64,000 bases of DNA. It comes from Hymenobacter pini (GTDB lineage: Bacteria; Bacteroidota; Bacteroidia; Cytophagales; Hymenobacteraceae). The stretch covers positions 248,001 to 312,000 of the forward strand of contig NZ_JAIZZH010000004.1 in NCBI RefSeq assembly GCF_020421205.1, given 5' to 3'. The notes below the pieces were generated by a model. The model did not search any database, had not been told where the DNA came from, and was given only the letters and a program-made list of their open reading frames with translations. This document shows positions 8,815 through 15,748 of this stretch, piece by piece; the stretch's first letter is position 1; each line of letters begins with the position of its first letter. Position numbers and translations under genes: made by a program.

Positions 8815-9522
8815 ATGGTGCAGCGCGTTCTGTTGGGGGTTGCCATTCTGCTGGCTTTCAGCAGCTGCGCCCGATTCGCCCAGCTCAGCCAGCTGCCCGA
8901 CGGGTACTACCGGGTGCGGGCAGTGAGCAACGACACGCTGCGTCAGCAGTTGCGCCAAACTGCGCCAACCTACTACTATGTGCAGCAACGGGCCGATACG
9001 CTGCTGTTCACCCCACCGGCTACCTCGGCCGCCATTCCCGCCTCGTGGTTGTACCGGCTGCGCGGCCCTGAGGAAGTGCGGCTGCTGCACCGCAGCTTCG
9101 ACCTGGATATTTTCTCGATTCCGTTTAAAGCCCTGCCCCCACGCAGCGGGTTTCCGGTGCAGTTGAATACCAACTTCAACGCGGCGTTGTACGTGGGCCG
9201 GCGGCTGGACTTTTACCGGCTGCGCAACCGGCGGCTCACGCCGTTTCAGCCCCGGCCGTTCATTCGCAGCAATGGGTTTGGCTACGGGTTATTCGGGGGC
9301 CTGGGCTCCAGCATCATCACCGCCGACGTAACCCGCCAACACGCTCTTACCGATTACGAGGGCTTCACGCTACACGGCGGAGCCGCCGCCATCTACGACG
9401 CCCGCCTGCTCAATATCGGCTTGGCCGTGGGCGTCGACCACCTGCTGGGCCCTGACGGTTCCTACTGGACCTACCAGAACCGCCCCTGGGTGGGCGTATT
9501 GTTTGGCCTGGATTTGAATTAG
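8815..9522 (+). CDS. Lipoprotein of unknown function
   Basis: This 235-residue protein starts MVQRVLLGVAILLAFSSC, a signal peptide with lipobox cysteine C18. An upstream ATG at 8773 would put 14 polar residues before the hydrophobic core and is less likely. After a polar N-terminal third, the C-terminal half is rich in glycine and aromatic residues (for example GFGYGLFGGLGSS). This suggests a small beta-rich or barrel-like domain. I do not recognise the family. The stop codon TAG lies at the edge of a repeat with an AGTGCTTAGTTAG pattern. Confidence 0.7.
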   Translation: MVQRVLLGVAILLAFSSCARFAQLSQLPDGYYRVRAVSNDTLRQQLRQTAPTYYYVQQRADTLLFTPPATSAAIPASWLYRLRGPEEVRLLHRSFDLDIFSIPFKALPPRSGFPVQLNTNFNAALYVGRRLDFYRLRNRRLTPFQPRPFIRSNGFGYGLFGGLGSSIITADVTRQHALTDYEGFTLHGGAAAIYDARLLNIGLAVGVDHLLGPDGSYWTYQNRPWVGVLFGLDLN

Positions 9523-9592
9523 TGCTTAGTTAGTAGTACTTGGTGATTAGTTTACAAGCACGACCTAGGCACTGCCAACCAAGCACTGAAAC
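9520..9592. repeat. Short imperfect tandem/inverted repeat between convergent genes
   Basis: The left part reads AGTGCTTAGTTAGTAGTAC and the right part, on the other strand, reads CAGTGCTTGGTTGGCAGTGC. The same AGTGCTT(A/G)GTT words therefore face each other across a short loop. It supplies the TAG stop of the upstream gene and ends at the TAG of arfB, and may act as a bidirectional terminator. Confidence 0.5.
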
Positions 9593-10000
9593 CTAATAGT
9601 CCACCCGGCCGCGGTTGGCTTTTTTGTCGCCCTGCTTTTTCTTGGATTCCAGGCGCTGACGCACAGCCCCGGCGCTGGGTTTGGTGGCGCGCCGGGCTTT
9701 GGGCTTGTGCAGGGCTTTCCGCAGCGTGTCGTGGAATTTGCGCAGGGCGGTTTCCTTGTTGCGCAGCTGGCTCCGGTCTTCCTGGGCGGCAATCAGGAGG
9801 TCGCCTTCCGCGGTGAGTTTGGCGGCGAGCTTCTGCAGCAGCGTCTGTTTCTGCTCGTCGGTGAGTAGCTGAGAGTCGGCCACGCGGAAACGCAGCTCCA
9901 CGCGGCTTTCCACCTTGTTCACGTTCTGGCCGCCCGGCCCGCTGCTGCGGCTGGTCTGGAAACGAAGTTCGGGCAGGAAGGCGTCGGCGGTGGGGAGCAT
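9593..10000 (-). CDS. arfB: Alternative ribosome-rescue factor ArfB / peptidyl-tRNA hydrolase
   Basis: This 135-residue class I release-factor-like protein has the peptidyl-hydrolysing GGQ motif at residues 23-25 (SSGPGGQNVNKV) and a basic lysine/arginine-rich C-terminal tail (about 100-135). That tail inserts in the empty mRNA channel of stalled ribosomes in ArfB/YaeJ. The open frame extends upstream to 10597, but that part is the opposite frame of the next gene plus a repeat element. The ATG at 10000 gives the standard family length. A large palindromic repeat lies immediately upstream. Confidence 0.9.
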   Translation of the reverse strand: MLPTADAFLPELRFQTSRSSGPGGQNVNKVESRVELRFRVADSQLLTDEQKQTLLQKLAAKLTAEGDLLIAAQEDRSQLRNKETALRKFHDTLRKALHKPKARRATKPSAGAVRQRLESKKKQGDKKANRGRVDY

Positions 10001-10011
10001 GGGGAGCAGGT

Positions 10012-10144
10012 TGTAGCGCGAAGCCTTTGCTTCGCGTCTTGCTATTTCGCGTCTTGCTATACGGTGATTGTGGTTCTGACGGCGCGGGGGCACCCGTGCC
10101 AAACCATTGTGCAACGATACGCGAAGCAAAGGCTTCGCGCTACA
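10012..10144. repeat. TAGCGCG palindromic element, paired copy
   Basis: Arms at 10012-10037 and 10119-10144 are perfect 26-base inverted copies. Each arm is itself a hairpin (GCGAAGC-CTTT-GCTTCGC). Inside the left edge a 15-base unit beginning TTCGCGTCTT is repeated in tandem (10031-10045, 10046-10060). At the right edge TCGCGCTACA is repeated in tandem (10135-10144, 10145-10154). The second of these carries the stop codon of the neighbouring minus-strand gene. No coding content. Confidence 0.85.
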
Positions 10145-10149
10145 TCGCG

Positions 10150-10587
10150 CTACAAAACCCGCCACAGCAGCCAGCCCAGCAAACCCGTGCGCAGGGTCCA
10201 TGCCAGGGTGCGGGGCCAGTTGGTGCGCACCAGCCCATCGATGGCCACGTAGTTGTAGCCGTGGGCGCTCAGGCGGTTGTGAAACGGCACCGACAGGCCG
10301 AACGTGCCGGCCCAAGCCACCAGTACCAGCAGCAGCTGGCCCCAGCGGGCCGCCCCCCACCAGGCCGGAGCCTGCCAGGCCAGCCACCCGGCCAGTGCCA
10401 GCTCCAGCAGCATCGGCCCCATCACCACCCAGCTGATGCGGTTGGCATGTTGCCGGTGAAACACGGGAAATTTGTCGGCCGCTACGTGGGCAAAACCGGG
10501 GTAGTGCACCAGCTGCACCGTCCAGATTAACCCGGTGAGGTAAGCGGCCAGGGCGAAGTTGAGCAGGAGCAGGTGCGGAAGTTTCAT
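10150..10587 (-). CDS. Four-helix integral membrane protein, unnamed family
   Basis: This 145-residue protein has hydrophobic segments at about 5-28, 50-70, 80-98 and 125-143. A polar conserved-looking stretch VQLVHYPGFAHV follows helix 1, and FHNRLSAHG lies between helices 3 and 4. Histidines in both could bind metal or haem, but this is only a guess. I have an impression of a widespread uncharacterised family with a Q-x-x-HYP motif and cannot name it. Its TAG stop codon is the TAG of a TAGCGCG repeat, so the C-terminus may have been reset by the repeat. Confidence 0.75.
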   Translation of the reverse strand: MKLPHLLLLNFALAAYLTGLIWTVQLVHYPGFAHVAADKFPVFHRQHANRISWVVMGPMLLELALAGWLAWQAPAWWGAARWGQLLLVLVAWAGTFGLSVPFHNRLSAHGYNYVAIDGLVRTNWPRTLAWTLRTGLLGWLLWRVL

Positions 10588-10628
10588 GGGCAGGCAACGG
10601 GCCGGGCAGCGGCCGTGTCTATGGCGCT

Positions 10629-10654
10629 ACGCGAAACAACCGATTCGCGCTACA
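10629..10654. repeat. TAGCGCG palindromic element, third copy
   Basis: It matches the right arm of the 10012-10144 element at 22 of 26 positions. The outer ACGCGAA and TTCGCGCTACA are kept and the centre is changed. It lies between the membrane protein and the M13 peptidase. Confidence 0.75.
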
Positions 10655-10741
10655 TTCGTCCCGGCCGGGCGGCCCGCGGGGGCAGCTTTGCCGCCGGGCG
10701 GGTGCCGTAGCCGGTTTTTGTTGCTTATTTCCTTCCCTCCC

Positions 10742-12799
10742 ATGACCCTCTCCCCTGCCCTGCGCCCCTGGCTGCTGGCGGCCCCGCTGCTGGGCCTCGT
10801 ATTCACGGCCTGCCAGCCCGGCGGCAACACCGCCGCCACCGGCCCCGACCTCATCCAGGCCAACCTGGATACCACCGTGCGCCCCGGCGACGACTTCTAT
10901 CGGTACTCCAACGGTACGTGGTTCAAGAACCACCCCATTCCGGCTTCCGAAAGCAACTGGGGCATTGGCAAGGAAGTGCAGAACGAGGTATATGCCCGCC
11001 TGCGCAAGCTGAATGAGGACGCCGCCAAGGCCAGCGCCGCCGCCGGCTCGGTGCAGCAGAAAATCGGCGACTTCTGGGCCACGGGCATGGACAGCGTAAC
11101 CATCAACAAACAGGGCGTAGCGCCGCTGAAAGCCGAGCTGGATCGGCTGCAGGCCATGGCGTCGGTAGAGGATGTGCAGGCCGCCATTGCCCGCCTGCAG
11201 CCCCTGGGCGTGAATGCGCTGGTGGGCTACTACGTGGGTCAGGATGCCAAAAACAGCGACAAGATGGCCCTGCAGCTGTGGCAGGCCGGCCTGGGCCTGC
11301 CCAACCGGGACTACTACTTCAACAAGGATGCCCGCACCAAGAACATCCGCCAGGAGTACGATAAGCACTTGGTGAAGATGTTCGGGCTGCTGGGCCAGGA
11401 TGCGGCTACGGCCCAGGCCAGCGCCCAGCGCGTGGTGCAGCTAGAAACCAAGCTGGCCGCCGCCTCGCGCAAGCTGGAAGCCCTGCGCGACCCGTACGCC
11501 AACTACAACAAGATGGCCGTATCGGGCCTGGATAAGCTCACGCCCGGCATCAGCTGGAAGCCCTGGCTGGCCCAGATGCAGCTCAGCAAGGTGGACACGG
11601 TGATTGTGGGCCAGCCCGAGTTTTACCGGGAAGCCGGCCGCCTGCTCACCTCCGCCCCGCTGGCCGACTGGAAAGCCTACCTGCAGTGGCAGCTGGTGCA
11701 CGCCTACGCCGGCACCCTCAGCCAGGACTTCGACAACGAAAACTTCCGCTTCTACGGCACCGTGCTGCAGGGCGCCAAGGAGCAGCGCCCCCGCTGGAAA
11801 CGGGTGCTCGACGCCGAGGAAAACGCCATGGGTGAGGCCCTGGGTCAGCTGTTCGTGAAGGAGTACTTCACCCCTGAAACCAAGAAACGCTACGAAGACC
11901 TGACCGAAAACGTGGTGGCCTCCTTCCGGGAGCACATCAACGCCCTGGACTGGATGAGCGACTCCACCAAACAGAAGGCCCTAGTGAAGCTGGGCAAAAT
12001 CACCCGCAAGGTGGGCTACCCCGATAAGTGGAAAGACTACACGTCGCTGCAGATTGACCGGAGCTCCTACGCCCAGAACGTGATGCACGCCAACGAGTGG
12101 CAGTACCGCTACAACCTCAACAAGCTGGGCAAGCCCGTAGACCGTACCGAATGGAGCATGACGCCCCAGACGTACAATGCCTACTACAACCCCTCGAACA
12201 ACGAAATTGTGCTGCCCGCCGCCATTTTCGCCATTCCGGGCCTGGTAGATGCCAACGCCGACGACGCCATCATCTACGGCTACGCCGGGGCCAGCACCAT
12301 CGGCCACGAGCTCACCCACGGCTTCGACGACGAGGGCAGCCAGTTCGACGACCGGGGCAACCTGCGCAACTGGTGGACCAAGCAGGACCGCCGGCAATTC
12401 CAGCAGCGCGTGAACGGCATCGTGCGCCAGTTCAACGGCTACACCGTGCTGGATTCTTTGCACATCAACGGCAAGGCCACGGCCGGCGAAAACATTGCCG
12501 ACCTGGGCGGCATCGTCATTGCGCTGGATGCCTTCAAGAAAACCGACCAGTACAAGAAGGGCGAGAAGATTGGCGGCCTCACGCCGCTGCAGCGCTACTT
12601 TCTGGGCTACGCCCTGGGCTGGCAGATTCACCAGCGCGACGAGCAGCTGGCCCAGCGCATCATGACGGACGTGCACTCGCCGGCCCAGTTCCGCATCAAC
12701 GGCCCCTTCGCCGACGTGCCCGAGTTCTACGAGGCGTTCAACGTGAAGCCCGGCCAGAAGCTCTACTTGCCCGATTCGGCCCGGGTGAAAATCTGGTAA
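10742..12799 (+). CDS. M13-family zinc metallopeptidase lipoprotein (neprilysin/PepO-like)
   Basis: This 685-residue endopeptidase has lipobox VFTAC with the cysteine near residue 21. M13 landmarks are NAYYNPSNNEIVLPAAI, the zinc site H522-E-L-T-H526, and GENIADLGG with E583 as third ligand. The chain ends in VKIW, like other bacterial members. Length is typical of M13 proteins (about 650-700). The frame is open from 10559, but the ATG at 10742 begins a proper signal peptide. It probably cleaves peptides on the periplasmic or outer-surface side. A weak promoter-like CAGCTTTG lies at 10683-10690. A strong terminator follows. Confidence 0.92.
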   Translation: MTLSPALRPWLLAAPLLGLVFTACQPGGNTAATGPDLIQANLDTTVRPGDDFYRYSNGTWFKNHPIPASESNWGIGKEVQNEVYARLRKLNEDAAKASAAAGSVQQKIGDFWATGMDSVTINKQGVAPLKAELDRLQAMASVEDVQAAIARLQPLGVNALVGYYVGQDAKNSDKMALQLWQAGLGLPNRDYYFNKDARTKNIRQEYDKHLVKMFGLLGQDAATAQASAQRVVQLETKLAAASRKLEALRDPYANYNKMAVSGLDKLTPGISWKPWLAQMQLSKVDTVIVGQPEFYREAGRLLTSAPLADWKAYLQWQLVHAYAGTLSQDFDNENFRFYGTVLQGAKEQRPRWKRVLDAEENAMGEALGQLFVKEYFTPETKKRYEDLTENVVASFREHINALDWMSDSTKQKALVKLGKITRKVGYPDKWKDYTSLQIDRSSYAQNVMHANEWQYRYNLNKLGKPVDRTEWSMTPQTYNAYYNPSNNEIVLPAAIFAIPGLVDANADDAIIYGYAGASTIGHELTHGFDDEGSQFDDRGNLRNWWTKQDRRQFQQRVNGIVRQFNGYTVLDSLHINGKATAGENIADLGGIVIALDAFKKTDQYKKGEKIGGLTPLQRYFLGYALGWQIHQRDEQLAQRIMTDVHSPAQFRINGPFADVPEFYEAFNVKPGQKLYLPDSARVKIW

Positions 12800-12816
12800 A
12801 CGGAGCCCACCGAAAA

Positions 12817-12857
12817 CAAAAACGGCTTTCTGCATCTTGCAGGAAGCCGTTTTTTTA
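12817..12857. terminator. Bidirectional terminator
   Basis: Stem AACGGCTT/AAGCCGTT continues through an internal mismatch to TGCA/TGCA, with A-rich and T-rich flanks (T7 on the plus strand). It lies between the converging M13 peptidase and NTF2-like genes. Confidence 0.85.
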
Positions 12858-13325
12858 TTGCTTCGGGCGAGCCATGAACTGCTCCAGTCCCTGGCGGGCA
12901 GTTTTGCGCACTTTCTGCTGCAGAAAGCCCGACCAGCCCAGCAGCCAGCCCATGGGCCCCAGCGCCTGCCTCGACCAGCGCCAAAAGCTGAAGTTGTCGT
13001 GATGGGTGCGGATGAGGCCGTCCTGGAACGTGAAGTGCGCCTGCACGTGGTTGTGCACTTTACGGCGGGTTTTGCTGAAAGTGTAGTGCGCATCCCAGGT
13101 GGCGCGGCCCGTGTGCTCGTCGGCCCACACATCGTTGTAGGCCAGGCGCAGGTCGCCGCCCCGCTCGCAGAGCATGCGCCACATCTGCCCGATTTCGGCC
13201 CCCTTCAGCTGAAATGCCGCATCCTCGAACGTGGCGTCGGGGTGGTAGCAGGCGGCCATAGCGGCGTGGTCGCGGCGCTGGAGGGCCTGGTAAAAACGGT
13301 TGAGCAGATGCTGATGCGGGTGCAT
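12855..13325 (-). CDS. NTF2-like / SnoaL-like protein
   Basis: This 156-residue cytoplasmic protein has the alpha+beta cone fold of the NTF2-like superfamily. It has an N-terminal helix (HQHLLNRFYQALQRRD), the A-A-C-Y-H-P-D-A-T-F-E-D strand typical of SnoaL-like members, and W-D-A-H-Y-T-F plus V-H-N-H-V-Q-A-H-F-T-F strands. The last 35 residues form an extra basic amphipathic tail. Members range from isomerases to binding proteins, so no activity can be assigned. It converges on the M13 peptidase, and its TAA stop lies in the shared terminator. Confidence 0.8.
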   Translation of the reverse strand: MHPHQHLLNRFYQALQRRDHAAMAACYHPDATFEDAAFQLKGAEIGQMWRMLCERGGDLRLAYNDVWADEHTGRATWDAHYTFSKTRRKVHNHVQAHFTFQDGLIRTHHDNFSFWRWSRQALGPMGWLLGWSGFLQQKVRKTARQGLEQFMARPKQ

Positions 13326-13445
13326 AACGACAGAAAAGCGGGCTACGAGGTACGAAAGCTACCGAAAAAGCCCGGGGCAAGCGGCCGTTTTCTTCATAAG
13401 AAGCACACGCCCCCGTCGGAGCTTTGCCGGAAAGTACCCTTCCCG

Positions 13446-14837
13446 ATGCTGATTTTCTCCTCCCGAAACGCGGTGGTACTCCTGACGGCACTGGGCGCCG
13501 GCACCGCGCAGGCCCAAACCGTGCCCCGCCGCTCGGCCACGCCACTGCCCACCGCCCCCGCGCCCCCCGCCGACACTCACCACGCCGCCCCACCCGATTC
13601 GGTGCGCCGCTCGCCGTGGAGCCTGCATTTTCAGCAGACGCTGGTAACGCAGTGGCACCCGTCGTTCCGGGCCCCGTACGCCGCCGACTACAGCCTGGCC
13701 CAGCGCGAAAAGGCTAAGACTTCGCTCACCAGCACATTTTTTCTGGGCCGGCGGCTGTGGCGCGGCGGCAGCTTCTTCTTCAACCCCGAGCTGGCCGGCG
13801 GCAGCGGGCTAAGTCAGGCCCGCGGTATTGCCGGCTTCCCCAACGGCGAAACCTTCCGCATCGGCGACGCGGCCCCGCACCTGTACGTGGCCCGGGCTTT
13901 CTGGCGGCAGGTGTGGGGGCTGGGCTCCGCTACGCAGGTGGTGGATGATGCCCCGAATCAATTGGGGGGCCCCGGCCCGGCCCGGTTTCTGGCCCTGAAC
14001 CTGGGCAAACTGAGCCTGGCCGATTTCTTCGACCAGAACAGCTACAGCCACGACCCGCGCAGCCAGTTTCTGAACTGGGCCCTGATGAGCAACGGCGGCT
14101 GGGACTACCCCGCCAACACCCGGGGCTACACCGTGGCGGCCGTGCTGGAGTATGTGACGCCCCTGGGAGCCGTGCGGGCGTCGTCGGCGCTGGTGCCCAC
14201 CTACGCCAACGGCCCCACCATCGATTTTCACTACGGCAAGGCGCATTCTGAAACTCTGGAGCTGACGCGCACTTATCACCTGGGCAGCCAGACGGGCACG
14301 GTGCGGGCCCTGGGCTTCCGCACGGTGGCGGGCATGGGCGACTACCGCACCGCCGCCCGCCGGCCCGACCTTGACCTGACGGCCACCCGCCAGCCAGGCC
14401 GCACCAAAACCGGCTTCGGGCTGAATGTGGAGCAAACTCTGACGCCGGAAGTGGGCCTGTTTGCCCGCCTGAGCTACAACGACGGCCGCCGCGAAACCTG
14501 GGCTTTCACCGAAATTGACCACTCCGTGAGCCTGGGGGCCGTGAGTACCGGCACCCGCTGGCACCGCCCCGCCGACCGGCTGGGGCTGGCCGTGGTGGCC
14601 AACGGCCTGTCGGAGCCGCACCGGGATTTTCTGGCGGCCGGGGGCCACGGCTTCATGATTGGCGACGGGCAGCTGAACTACGCCCCGGAAATGGCCGCGG
14701 AGGCTTACTATAGCTTTAACCTACCCCGGCAGCACGCCACGCTCAGCCCCGATTATCAGGTGATCGTCAACCCCGGCTACAACCACGACCGGGGCCCGGT
14801 ACAGGTGCTGGGCGGCCGGGTGCACGTGGCATTCTGA
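13446..14837 (+). CDS. OprB-type carbohydrate porin
   Basis: This 463-residue outer-membrane barrel has a signal peptide ending AQA at about residue 23 and a proline/alanine-rich linker at 24-55. The barrel follows, with the OprB hallmark S-L-A-D-F-F-D-Q-N-S-Y and DPRSQFLNWALM-NGGWDYPAN near residues 192-224. The last residue is phenylalanine, as required for barrel assembly. The ATG at 13446 is chosen because the frame upstream is only the antisense of the NTF2-like gene. OprB porins pass sugars and other small solutes. No sugar catabolic genes adjoin it. Confidence 0.85.
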   Translation: MLIFSSRNAVVLLTALGAGTAQAQTVPRRSATPLPTAPAPPADTHHAAPPDSVRRSPWSLHFQQTLVTQWHPSFRAPYAADYSLAQREKAKTSLTSTFFLGRRLWRGGSFFFNPELAGGSGLSQARGIAGFPNGETFRIGDAAPHLYVARAFWRQVWGLGSATQVVDDAPNQLGGPGPARFLALNLGKLSLADFFDQNSYSHDPRSQFLNWALMSNGGWDYPANTRGYTVAAVLEYVTPLGAVRASSALVPTYANGPTIDFHYGKAHSETLELTRTYHLGSQTGTVRALGFRTVAGMGDYRTAARRPDLDLTATRQPGRTKTGFGLNVEQTLTPEVGLFARLSYNDGRRETWAFTEIDHSVSLGAVSTGTRWHRPADRLGLAVVANGLSEPHRDFLAAGGHGFMIGDGQLNYAPEMAAEAYYSFNLPRQHATLSPDYQVIVNPGYNHDRGPVQVLGGRVHVAF

Positions 14838-14950
14838 CTCCTGAGCAGGGCAACACTTAGGCAGCAATTATTTTCCAAACCACCAGGCAACGGTTCAGAT
14901 GGCGCATCCATCTATATTTCCGGATGTTCCACTCTAACTCATTGCCTTGT

Positions 14951-15658
14951 ATGAAAACGCTCCGGTTTCTGTTGCCCGTTATACTGCTGGCCTTGGTCGT
15001 ACTATCGGCCTTCCGCCCGGCCGACTCCCGCGAAGTTCGCACCGTTGGGGCCTTTACGGCCGTGAGTTTGGGTGGCTCCATGAAGGTGATAGTGCAGCAG
15101 GGAAGCCCGCAAAAAGTGGAGGTAGAAGGCTCAGCCGAAGACCTAGCCCACCTGGAAACCGTGGTGAGCAACAGCAAGCTGCGCATCAATGCCAAGAAGG
15201 AAAGCGGCATGAGCTGGTACAACTTCAAAGGCCCCGTAACGGTGTACGTGACCGTGCCTACCATCAAAGCCCTCTCCGTTAGTGGCTCGGGCAGCATGAA
15301 AGCCGCTGACCCCATCAAAGCCGCTGATCTGGATTTATCCGTGAGCGGCTCGGGCAGCCTCATCCTGAGCAGCGTTACGGCCGACAAAATCAACTCGTCG
15401 CTGGCTGGCTCTGGCTCCATTCAGGCGGCGGGCGTGGCCCCTACGCAGCAAGTTAGCGTGAGCGGCTCGGGCAGCCTGCAGGCCCCCAAGCTGCAAAGCA
15501 AAACCTGCAACATCAGCATCAGCGGCTCGGGCGGTTGCCGCGTACAGGCTACGCAGCTGCTAGAAGCCAGCATAGTAGGCTCGGGCGACGTGTACGTAAC
15601 CGGTAACCCGCAGGTAAAGAGCTCAGTAATAGGCAGTGGCCGCGTGCACCGCGAGTAG
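14951..15658 (+). CDS. Head-GIN-domain (DUF2807) secreted protein
   Basis: This 235-residue protein has a signal peptide (MKTLRFLLPVILLALVVLS) and then a right-handed beta-helix-like domain built from repeated S-V-S-G-S-G-S-(L/M) turns. At least six GSGS/GSGD/GSGG repeats lie between about residues 110 and 230. This is the head-GIN domain, frequent in Bacteroidota exported proteins and thought to mediate surface adhesion or scaffolding. An ATG 27 bases upstream is possible, but the chosen one starts with MK before the hydrophobic core. It ends at a strong terminator shared with the PA14 protein. Confidence 0.88.
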   Translation: MKTLRFLLPVILLALVVLSAFRPADSREVRTVGAFTAVSLGGSMKVIVQQGSPQKVEVEGSAEDLAHLETVVSNSKLRINAKKESGMSWYNFKGPVTVYVTVPTIKALSVSGSGSMKAADPIKAADLDLSVSGSGSLILSSVTADKINSSLAGSGSIQAAGVAPTQQVSVSGSGSLQAPKLQSKTCNISISGSGGCRVQATQLLEASIVGSGDVYVTGNPQVKSSVIGSGRVHRE

Positions 15659-15681
15659 CGGTTTGCTTACCTTATCAAAAC

Positions 15682-15735
15682 CAGCTTCCCCCTTCTCAGC
15701 AAACAAGCCGCTGGGAAGGGGGAAGCTGATTTTTA
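15682..15735. terminator. Bidirectional terminator, 19-bp stem
   Basis: Arms at 15682-15700 and 15710-15728 pair over 19 bases with a single G-T wobble, around a nine-base loop. T5 follows on the plus strand and A4 precedes on the other side. It separates the converging DUF2807 and PA14 genes. Confidence 0.9.
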
Positions 15736-15748
15736 GTCTCTAGCCTGG

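Noticed and set aside
10001-10597. N-terminal extension of arfB to 10597
   Set aside because: It would run through a palindromic repeat and the antisense of a membrane-protein gene; the GGQ domain begins right after the ATG at 10000.
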